Assembly: GCF_052055875.1 (NCBI RefSeq)
Contig: NZ_CP170508.1
Location: 2,619,615 to 2,683,614 of the forward strand
Length of the DNA: 64,000 bases
Source of the DNA: Methanosphaerula subterraneus
GTDB lineage: Archaea; Halobacteriota; Methanomicrobia; Methanomicrobiales; Methanospirillaceae
Direction: 5' to 3'
Below the pieces are notes generated by a model. It was not told the DNA's origin. It was given only the letters and a program-made list of their open reading frames with translations, and did no database searches. The translations under genes were made by a program, and so were the position numbers. This document shows, piece by piece, positions 27,573-34,294 of this stretch (the first letter of the stretch is position 1; each line of letters begins with the position of its first letter).

Positions 27573-27633
27573 CCCGGCCGCTGGTGAAGACATAAATCCC
27601 AGGTCACCCATACAGAGCATTCAAGGTGCCAGA

Positions 27634-28056
27634 ATGGGCGACGGGGATCCGATGAACGCCGGCGGGCAGAAGGACCTGCTGGTCAGGGTGGACGATCAGA
27701 CCTTTTCTGATATGATCGAGACGCGTGACGGGCCGGCGTTCGTCATGTTCCAGAGTGCCGGCTGTCCGCATTGCAGGACGATCACCCCGTATATCAGGGA
27801 GTACGCAGACGAGTTCGCCGGCCGGGTCCTCTTCGCGACCCTCGAGGTCGGGCAGAACCCCCGGGTCGTGGAGCGGTTCGGGATCCGATCGACGCCGACC
27901 TTCAAGTTCTTCTGCAAGGGCAAGCCGGTGCAGGAGCTGGTCGGGGCCGTCTACCCTGCGATCATAAAACGGCAGATCGAGGAGTTTCTCCTCTATGGGA
28001 ATGAATGCGCAGCGAACTCAACAGAGATCGATTATGAGGTATCCGGGTATGCGTGA
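27634..28056 (+). CDS. Thioredoxin-fold protein
   Basis: A 140-aa thioredoxin-like protein. The active site is FQSAGCPHCRTITPY (Cys44-Pro-His-Cys47), a CPHC rather than the usual CGPC, and the cis-Pro loop is GIRSTPTFKFF. CPHC is typical of more oxidising disulfide enzymes such as DsbA, but there is no signal peptide, so it is predicted to act in the cytosol. AAGGTG lies 6 nt before ATG 27634. A TATA-like ACATAAAT sits near 27589. It is followed by the Lon-like protease after 42 bp. Confidence 0.85.
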   Translation: MGDGDPMNAGGQKDLLVRVDDQTFSDMIETRDGPAFVMFQSAGCPHCRTITPYIREYADEFAGRVLFATLEVGQNPRVVERFGIRSTPTFKFFCKGKPVQELVGAVYPAIIKRQIEEFLLYGNECAANSTEIDYEVSGYA

Positions 28057-28098
28057 GTCGCAGCCGGGAGATCTCGACTGATAACGGCAGGTGTCGGA

Positions 28099-29028
28099 AT
28101 GAAACATACCGGACTTTTTTCAGTGATCCTGGTCGTCTCCCTGATAGCCAACATCTCCCTGGCAGCCATGCTCTTCACCGCAGGGCAGGGTGGAGACGGC
28201 CGGGTCCAGGAGAGGCTGACCGCACTCGAAACGTCGAACGCCGATCTGCAGGCCCGGCTCGACCAGAGCAACCAGAGTGCCGAGCAGGCCGCTTCACAGC
28301 TGGCCTTCTACCGCTCGCAGCTGCAGACCGCCTCCACGCCCCTGGTGACCGGCGGTGGGGCCGGCGCCGCCCGCTTCTCGGGGACGGCGTCATTGCAGGC
28401 CCCTGCCGTGATGCAGCGGGCCGTCCTGAACCAGAGCGGCCGGTTCATCACCCGGGAGATCATCACAGAAGGGTCGATGATCAACATCTCTGTCGAGGTG
28501 ACGCCGGGACGGGGGCGGGTGCTGGTCCAGACCTCGCCGCTGATGGGGGAGGTCTTCCAGGACGCTGCGAACACGGCCGTCGCTGTGGCAGAGGCCCGCA
28601 CCGGGGTCAACCTCTCTGAGAGCGACGCGATCATCTCGATCGTGGCCGACGACCAGGTGCCGTCGGTGAACGGTCCGAGCGCCGGCGCCCTGATGACCCT
28701 CCTGCTCATATCAGTCCTCCAGCAGCGGCCGGTCCGCCCGGATGTGACGGTGACGGGCACCATCGATGAGAACGGACAGATCGGTGCGATCGGCGGGGTC
28801 GTGGAGAAGGCGACGGCGGCAAAGGCCAGCGGCAAGACGCTCCTCCTGCTTTCGCGCGAGAACAGCAAACTCACCCAGTACAGGGATGAAACACGGGATT
28901 ATTACGGGTTCCAGGTTGTATCGCAGGTTCCGTACCAGGTCGACACCAAGCAGTATATCGAGTCGAATGTCGGCATCCAGGTCGAGTACGTGGACACCAT
29001 CGACGACCTGGTCAGGCTGGCCACCTGA
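28099..29028 (+). CDS. Membrane-anchored Lon-type (S16) protease domain protein
   Basis: A 309-aa protein: an N-terminal transmembrane helix (VILVVSLIANISLAAMLF), a short coiled coil (about 38-75), then a Lon proteolytic domain with no AAA+ ATPase. The catalytic Ser194 is in VNGPSAGALMTLL and the catalytic Lys237 in GGVVEKATAAKASG. Archaeal proteins of this kind are annotated as S16 peptidases; without the unfoldase they may act on unfolded or extracytoplasmic substrates. AGGTG lies 5 nt before the ATG. Confidence 0.85.
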   Translation: MKHTGLFSVILVVSLIANISLAAMLFTAGQGGDGRVQERLTALETSNADLQARLDQSNQSAEQAASQLAFYRSQLQTASTPLVTGGGAGAARFSGTASLQAPAVMQRAVLNQSGRFITREIITEGSMINISVEVTPGRGRVLVQTSPLMGEVFQDAANTAVAVAEARTGVNLSESDAIISIVADDQVPSVNGPSAGALMTLLLISVLQQRPVRPDVTVTGTIDENGQIGAIGGVVEKATAAKASGKTLLLLSRENSKLTQYRDETRDYYGFQVVSQVPYQVDTKQYIESNVGIQVEYVDTIDDLVRLAT

Positions 29029-29054
29029 CCGTTCTGGCTTTCCGGGGATGAATC

Positions 29055-29561
29055 ATGAAACAGGACCAGATCTCTGATGCACAGAAATGGCAGATCGCCG
29101 CCGAACTCGCCGCCACTCTGCCGGCGATCTACGACCGCCTCTTCCGCCAGGCAGTCGGCGATGCCTACGATCGGATGGAGATGTCTGTCTGGCTCGTCGT
29201 GGCCGAGAGGGCGACCGATGTGGCCTCGACCTTCTCCCTGAAGAGGTCCACGGCTGCCGAGGTCGCCGAGACCCTGATGACGATCGTCACGGTCTTCTTC
29301 GGCCCCCGTATCCGGTACGAACACCTGACCAGCCGCGAGGACCTGGCCGTGATCCTGATTCGGGAGTGCTCGCTCCTCGAATGTGCCGAGGAGGTCTGCG
29401 CCAGTCCTGCCCTCTGTTCGGCCCGCTGCCTTGCTTTCATGATCCCGGCCGTCCAGAGACTCAACCCGGCCTTCACCCTCCGGTTTGTGCGGGCCCGGTG
29501 CCTGGGTGACCGCGGATGCGAGGTGAAGGTGATCCCTGTCTCCTCGGTGGAGGAGGAGTGA
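29055..29561 (+). CDS. Cys-rich hypothetical protein (168 aa)
   Basis: I do not firmly recognise this family. The N-terminal half is helical (MKQDQISDAQKWQIAAELAA, YDRLFRQAVGDAYDRMEM). The C-terminal half is Cys-rich: CSLLEC, EVCASPALCSARC and a final RARCLGDRGCEVKVI. The ending resembles the RCxGDxxCE tail of V4R-like ligand-binding or methanogen sensor-output domains, so a small-molecule or Fe-S sensing role is a guess. It lies 202 bp upstream of the partner-switching operon on the same strand, separated by a perfect palindrome. Confidence 0.65.
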   Translation: MKQDQISDAQKWQIAAELAATLPAIYDRLFRQAVGDAYDRMEMSVWLVVAERATDVASTFSLKRSTAAEVAETLMTIVTVFFGPRIRYEHLTSREDLAVILIRECSLLECAEEVCASPALCSARCLAFMIPAVQRLNPAFTLRFVRARCLGDRGCEVKVIPVSSVEEE

Positions 29562-29575
29562 CCTTAAAATCCGGT

Positions 29576-29589
29576 CCCCCTGCAGGGGG
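29576..29589. repeat. Perfect 14-bp palindrome CCCCCTGCAGGGGG
   Basis: A perfectly symmetric sequence 15 bp after the stop of the Cys-rich gene and about 175 bp before the phosphatase gene at 29764. It could form a strong 5-bp GC stem with a TGCA loop (terminator without a T-run) or be an operator for a dimeric regulator. The rest of the 202-bp gap holds no gene. Confidence 0.5.
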
Positions 29590-29763
29590 AAGCGGCTCTC
29601 ATCCACGGATGGTGCGTTTTTCACTAAAGTCAAAGCAACACCTTTCAATACCTGCAGGGCGCACTTAAGGATCAGGGTCGTGTTCTCCTGTTCTGGCATC
29701 GTACTGCACAGTATCTGCATCCTGCCGATCGTCTGAGCGGAGTGGCCGGCGCCCTGCCGGGGG

Positions 29764-31119
29764 ATGACCATGCAGGAGCTTGACCTCGTCCTGACCCTCG
29801 TCGAAGGGATGTCGGTCCTGGTCGTGATCACCTACCTGCTGACCCGGTCCCAGCTCTACGCTGCGATCATCGACCAGCGGTTCACCCTGAAGAACCGCAT
29901 CATGATCCTGCTGATCGGCGGGGTCTTCTCGGTCTACGGCACCCTGGCCGGCATGCACTATCATGACGCGATCCTCAGCGTCAGGGATATCGGACCCGGG
30001 TTCGCCGGGCTGGTGGCCGGCCCCTGGGTCGGGCTCGGGGCCGGGATCATCGGCGGACTGTTCCGGTATTCGCAGGGAGGGTTCATGGCGCTCGGGGGGA
30101 CCCTCGGGCCGATGGCGGCCGGGCTGATCTGGGGGGCGGTCTGGCTCCGCCGGCGTGGCAGGCACGTCAGCCCGCTCGAGGCCGTGCTGCTGGCCGTGCT
30201 GGTCGAGGCGGTCAGGGCCTGTTTCGACCTCTACTTCGCCGACCCGCTCGACCAGACGGTGCATGTCCTCGCGGTCTCGGTGATCCCGATCATGATCGCC
30301 AATGCAGCCGGGATGGCGATCTTCGTGCTGATGCTTCAGAACGTGCAGCATGAACGGGCCGTGCTCGCGGCCCAGGGGCGCCTCGAAGGTGAGCTCTCGG
30401 TGGCCAGGCGGATTCAGCGTTCCGGCCTTCCGGCAGGTTCCCTGTCATGGCCCGAGATGCAGGTCGCCGGGAGACTGCTGCCGGCGCTCGAGGTCGGCGG
30501 TGACTTCTACGACTTCTTTCCGGTCGGAGACGATCGGGTCTTTGTGACGGTCGGGGACGTCTCCGGGAAAGGGGTGCCGGCCGCCCTCTTCATGGCGATG
30601 ACCGCCTCGCTGATCAGGTCTGAGGCCGTGCCGGCAGCATCGCCTGCGCAGGTGCTCGCCGAGGTGAACCGGCACCTCTGCAGAAACAATGAAGCGATGA
30701 TGTTCGTCACCGTCTTCTGCGGGGTGGTGACGATCAGCACCGGCCGGATCACCTACGCCTCGGCAGGGCATCTCCCGCCGTGCCTGCTGGACCGGACCGG
30801 GACGGTCGCCCCCCTCGCCTGTTCAAGGGCTCCGCCCCTCGGGATCCGGGAGACAACGGTCTATCTCGACCAGGAAGCGCTGCTGCCGGCGGGGAGCACC
30901 CTGCTGGTGTACACCGACGGCGTCACCGAGGCCGAGCGTGCCGATGGGGAATTTTTCTCCCTGCAGCAGCTCTGCACGGTCCTCTCGGCACTGACGGGCC
31001 GGACTGCAGAGGAGGTGGTGTCGACAGTATTTGAGACGGTGGCGACCTACCAGGGCGGTCTCCCCCAGAGCGACGATATTACCCTGTGCGCAATCAGCCG
31101 GCCTGTGGCCGCTCAATGA
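29764..31119 (+). CDS. SpoIIE/RsbU-type PP2C phosphatase with membrane sensor domain
   Basis: A 451-aa protein. Residues 1-195 contain about six transmembrane helices resembling the 5TM-LYT sensor of LytS kinases (GPGFAGLVAGPWVGLGAGII, SQGGFMALGGTLGPMAAGLI). After a coiled linker a SpoIIE-type PP2C domain follows (about 205-450): VARRIQRSGLP, metal-binding Asps in GGDFYDFFPVGDD and GDVSGKGVPAALFMA, YTDGVTEAERADGEFF and QSDDITLCAI. In partner switching such enzymes dephosphorylate a STAS antagonist, and a STAS gene starts 2 bp downstream. ATG 29764 or 29770 may be the start; GGGGATGA favours 29770. It is the first gene of an eight-gene operon. Confidence 0.88.
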   Translation: MTMQELDLVLTLVEGMSVLVVITYLLTRSQLYAAIIDQRFTLKNRIMILLIGGVFSVYGTLAGMHYHDAILSVRDIGPGFAGLVAGPWVGLGAGIIGGLFRYSQGGFMALGGTLGPMAAGLIWGAVWLRRRGRHVSPLEAVLLAVLVEAVRACFDLYFADPLDQTVHVLAVSVIPIMIANAAGMAIFVLMLQNVQHERAVLAAQGRLEGELSVARRIQRSGLPAGSLSWPEMQVAGRLLPALEVGGDFYDFFPVGDDRVFVTVGDVSGKGVPAALFMAMTASLIRSEAVPAASPAQVLAEVNRHLCRNNEAMMFVTVFCGVVTISTGRITYASAGHLPPCLLDRTGTVAPLACSRAPPLGIRETTVYLDQEALLPAGSTLLVYTDGVTEAERADGEFFSLQQLCTVLSALTGRTAEEVVSTVFETVATYQGGLPQSDDITLCAISRPVAAQ

Positions 31120-31120
31120 G

Positions 31121-31459
31121 ATGATTATGATGAAGATAACTGAAGAGAACCAGAACGGATGCAAGGTGATCCGGGTCGAAGGACGGCTCGATACGCTGAC
31201 TGCTCCGGAGTTTGATGCAGCAGGCGACCGATGGACCGGAGGCGGGCGGCAGGTCATCGACCTCTCGGCCCTCGTCTATATCAGCAGTGCCGGGCTGCGC
31301 AGCCTTTTGCTGGCCCAGCGCCGGCACCAGTCGCAGGGGGGGACCCTGGTGCTGGCCGGCCCGTCCGGGCTGGTGGAGGAGGTGCTCTCGGTGGCCGGGT
31401 TCGACACGCTCTTTGACATCTACAAAACCGTGGAAGAGGCCTGCAGGGGGACGCCCTGA
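31121..31459 (+). CDS. STAS-domain anti-sigma-factor antagonist (RsbV/SpoIIAA-like)
   Basis: A 112-aa single STAS domain. VIRVEGRLDTLTAPEF opens the fold, and VIDLSALVYISSAGLRSLLL carries the conserved SSAG segment whose Ser is phosphorylated by RsbW-type kinases and dephosphorylated by SpoIIE-type phosphatases. Both partner enzymes are encoded next to it. The start is one of three close ATGs (31121, 31127, 31130). Archaea lack sigma factors, so the downstream target is unknown. Confidence 0.9.
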   Translation: MIMMKITEENQNGCKVIRVEGRLDTLTAPEFDAAGDRWTGGGRQVIDLSALVYISSAGLRSLLLAQRRHQSQGGTLVLAGPSGLVEEVLSVAGFDTLFDIYKTVEEACRGTP

Positions 31460-31879
31460 ATGGGTGCCTCTGAGGCGAAGACCTTCGTCGGCGACCCGTC
31501 GATCGTTCCGGCGGTCCTCGATTTCGTCACCCAGGCGGCGGCGGCTGCCGGCCTCCACCCGGCACGGCTGATGCACCTGCAGCTGGCCGTCGAGGAGGTG
31601 GTGGTGAACATCTGCACCTACGCCTACCAGGTCCCGCCGGCGACGGTGACGGTCGGCACCTCGGTGAGCGACGGCCGGTTCTCGGTCGAGATCACGGATC
31701 AGGGCGTCCCCTTCGATCCCTGCACCGCTCCGGAACCCGATTGTGCCGCAGACCTGGCCCATCGACCGGTCGGCGGCCTCGGGATCCTGCTGGTCCGGCG
31801 GATGATGGACGAGGTCCATTACCGGCGGGACCGCGATCAGAACGTCCTGACGATGGCGATCGCGCTCAACGGGGTCTGA
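31460..31879 (+). CDS. RsbW/SpoIIAB-like serine kinase (HATPase_c_2)
   Basis: A 139-aa GHKL ATPase. The N-box is LAVEEVVVNICTYAY, the G1-like motif ITDQGVPFDPC, and the G2 motif VGGLGILLVRRMMDEV. No other domain is present, as in classic anti-sigma factor kinases. It begins immediately after the STAS stop codon (0 bp gap). The predicted role is to phosphorylate and bind the STAS protein; in bacteria the free kinase would bind a sigma factor, for which there is no archaeal counterpart. Confidence 0.88.
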   Translation: MGASEAKTFVGDPSIVPAVLDFVTQAAAAAGLHPARLMHLQLAVEEVVVNICTYAYQVPPATVTVGTSVSDGRFSVEITDQGVPFDPCTAPEPDCAADLAHRPVGGLGILLVRRMMDEVHYRRDRDQNVLTMAIALNGV

Positions 31880-31883
31880 TCGG

Positions 31884-33125
31884 GTGTTCATCTCCAGCAA
31901 CCATCCGCTCGTCCTCTTCCGGGACTTCCGCCACCTCTTCGCAGGCAGGCTGATCTCCTCCATCGGGGACAAATTCTTCACCATCGCCCTGGCCTGGTGG
32001 GTGATCTCCCAGGGAGATGCCGACAGCAGGATCAACCTCGGGATCCTGATGGCCTTAAACCTCCTCCCGATCGTCCTCTTCGGACCGTTCATGGGTACGC
32101 TGGTCGACCGGTTCGACCGGAGGAAGTGCATGCTCCTGGCCGATCTCTGCAGGGGGAGCCTGGCGGCCCTGCTCTTTCTGCTGATTGCGACGGGAACGCT
32201 GACATTGCCGGTGCTGTACCTGATCACCTTCTTCATCGCGGTCTTCGTCCCGCTCTTCGAGGCCTCGGTCAGCTCGTCGCTGCAGCAGCTGGTCGACGAG
32301 GAGCACCTCGCTGCAGCCGTGGCCGTCGACTCCAGCGTCGTCTACCTCTCCAGCATCCTCGGGGCCCTGCTCGGGGGCGTGCTGATGGCCATCTACGGGG
32401 TCGCCGGCGCGTTCCTCTTCAACGCTCTCTCGTTCTGCGCCTCGTTCCTCTTCATCCTCTCGATCCGGGTCAATCTGCCGGCCGTGGTTTCGGCGGTCCC
32501 GTACTTCGAGCAGCTCCGGGAAGGGTTCACCTTCCTCACCTCTCACCGCCCTCTCCTCTACCTGATGGCCCTCTTCGGGGTCTTCAACTTCTTCTCGGCC
32601 CCGCTCCTCCTCTTCATCCCGATGATCGTCAACGACCTGATGCAGGCGTCGGTCACCTGGGTGGCCGTCTTCGAGGCCTGCCTGGCCGCAGGATCCGGGC
32701 TGACCGCCCTGTACTTCAGCTTCTCCCGCCGCACCCCCACGCACACCTACCCGCTGATCTTTGCCGGGATGCTGCTGCTCGGGCTGATGGAGGCCGCGAT
32801 CGGTCTCTCGGCCGACCGGTACATCTATGCCCTCGAACTGATCGGCGCCGGCGTGGCGGTCGCTGTCGTCAACACGATGGCCCTCTCCCTCTTCCAGGCT
32901 GTCGTCCCCCCGGCGATGAAGGGACGGTTCTTTGCCGTGCTGTCGATGGTCTGTGTGGCCGTCGTCCCGCTGACCTACCTGCTCAACGGATTCCTGACCG
33001 GGATCGGCCCGATCAACGGCGTCATCCTTTTGAACAGCGGTGCCGCGATCGTCGTTTCGCTGGCTGTTCTCGTCATCCCGAAAGTCTCTCAACCCCCTGC
33101 TACTTCACAGGAGAATCTTGTATGA
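31884..33125 (+). CDS. MFS transporter
   Basis: A 413-aa polytopic protein with about 12 hydrophobic helices. The N-terminal pattern LFRDFRHLFAGRLISSIGDK and the loop motif GTLVDRFDRRKCMLLADL (MFS motif A) match the DHA3/MFS_3-type exporters. The start is GTG 31884, 4 bp after the upstream stop, and the stop overlaps the LuxE gene. Its place inside the operon, between the regulatory and enzymatic genes, suggests export of the pathway product or import of a precursor. Confidence 0.85.
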   Translation: MFISSNHPLVLFRDFRHLFAGRLISSIGDKFFTIALAWWVISQGDADSRINLGILMALNLLPIVLFGPFMGTLVDRFDRRKCMLLADLCRGSLAALLFLLIATGTLTLPVLYLITFFIAVFVPLFEASVSSSLQQLVDEEHLAAAVAVDSSVVYLSSILGALLGGVLMAIYGVAGAFLFNALSFCASFLFILSIRVNLPAVVSAVPYFEQLREGFTFLTSHRPLLYLMALFGVFNFFSAPLLLFIPMIVNDLMQASVTWVAVFEACLAAGSGLTALYFSFSRRTPTHTYPLIFAGMLLLGLMEAAIGLSADRYIYALELIGAGVAVAVVNTMALSLFQAVVPPAMKGRFFAVLSMVCVAVVPLTYLLNGFLTGIGPINGVILLNSGAAIVVSLAVLVIPKVSQPPATSQENLV

Positions 33126-34294
33126 ACACGCAACGAACAGAACCTCTGATGGTGCCAGACCCCCAAGCGCTGGCGTCTGTACAGCTCCTCTGCAACAGCA
33201 GAGACCCCTATCGAACCGGCCCCGAGCAGGACGACCTCTTCCTCCGGGCGATGCAGGAGATTTTGCTCTGGCACCAGCAGCGCTCGCCGTTCTTTGCGGC
33301 TCTTCTCACGTCGAAGCAGATCGATCCGGCCGCGATCAAACGGGTCAGAGATCTGGCCAGGATCCCGGCGGTCCATGCCAACTTCTTCAAGACGCACGAA
33401 CTGCTCTCTGTCGACCGGTCGACCCTCACCTCCTCGCTCACCTCCTCGGGGACCACCGGGCAGAAGAGCCAGATGTTCTACGATCCCTTCACCCTCCTCT
33501 CCGGGCAGGGGATGGTGGCCGCCATCTTCTCGTATTACGAGTGGATAAAACCCAACCAGCAGACCAACTACCTGCTCTATGCCTATGAACCGGTGCCGGC
33601 CTCCCGCCTCGGCACCTCGCATACCAACACCTTCCTCTGCAGGTTCGCCCCGGCCTCCCGGGTCAGCTACGCGCTCCGGGCCACCGGCACCGGCTCACAC
33701 GAGTTCGACCTCTTCGGGGCGATCCGGACCCTGCAGGAGTATGCAGACGAGGGACTGCCGGTGCGGATCTTCGGGTTCCCCTCGTTCCTGTACTTCACGC
33801 TGGTGCGGATGCGCGACCTCGGCATCTCGGTCACCCTCCCGCCCGACTCGCTGGTCTTCCTCGGCGGCGGCTGGAAGGGGGCGGCCGGCAAACAGATCCC
33901 AAAAGAAGAACTGTACGCCCTGATCACCGACCGGCTCGGCATCCCCGACGACCGCTGCCGCGAGGGCTACGGCTCGGTCGAGCACTCGGTCCCGTACGTG
34001 GAGTGCGCCCACCACCACCTCCACCAGCCGGTCTGGTCGCGGGTGCTGATCCGGGATGTCACCACCCTCCAGCCCCTCGACGACGGGGAGCCCGGCTTCC
34101 TCCACTTCATCACCCCGCACACCACCTCGGTGCCGGCCGTCAGCGTGCTGATGGGCGACCTCGCGGTGATGCACCGCGACTGCCCCTGCGGCCTCGAGAC
34201 CCCGTACTTCGAGGTGCTCGGCAGGGCCGGCGTCTCCAGGAACCGGAGCTGCGCCGTGGCTGCTGCAGAACTGCTGAAGAGGGAGGCGCTATGA
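33122..34294 (+). CDS. LuxE-like acyl-protein synthetase
   Basis: A 390-aa member of the LuxE branch of the adenylating superfamily. The ATP-binding loop is SLTSSGTTGQKSQMFYD; FGFPSFLYFTLVRMRDLG, VFLGGGWKGAAGKQI and EGYGSVEHSVPYVECAHHH follow, with CPCGLETPYFEVLGRAG near the end. LuxE activates a fatty acid as acyl-AMP and hands the acyl group to LuxC. ATG 33122 overlaps the MFS stop by 4 bases; open sequence upstream in this frame is inside the MFS gene. The LuxC homologue is encoded next, as in a fatty-acid reductase complex. No luciferase gene is present. Confidence 0.85.
   Translation: MNTQRTEPLMVPDPQALASVQLLCNSRDPYRTGPEQDDLFLRAMQEILLWHQQRSPFFAALLTSKQIDPAAIKRVRDLARIPAVHANFFKTHELLSVDRSTLTSSLTSSGTTGQKSQMFYDPFTLLSGQGMVAAIFSYYEWIKPNQQTNYLLYAYEPVPASRLGTSHTNTFLCRFAPASRVSYALRATGTGSHEFDLFGAIRTLQEYADEGLPVRIFGFPSFLYFTLVRMRDLGISVTLPPDSLVFLGGGWKGAAGKQIPKEELYALITDRLGIPDDRCREGYGSVEHSVPYVECAHHHLHQPVWSRVLIRDVTTLQPLDDGEPGFLHFITPHTTSVPAVSVLMGDLAVMHRDCPCGLETPYFEVLGRAGVSRNRSCAVAAAELLKREAL

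Noticed and set aside
29764..31879. Sigma-factor regulation as the output of the partner switch
   Set aside because: Archaea use TBP/TFB rather than sigma factors, and no sigma-like gene is in the window; the output is left open.
31997..33121. Upstream in-frame extension of the LuxE gene through the MFS gene
   Set aside because: Arg/Pro/Gly-rich translation; the MFS frame is real and LuxE has its own ATG overlapping the MFS stop.
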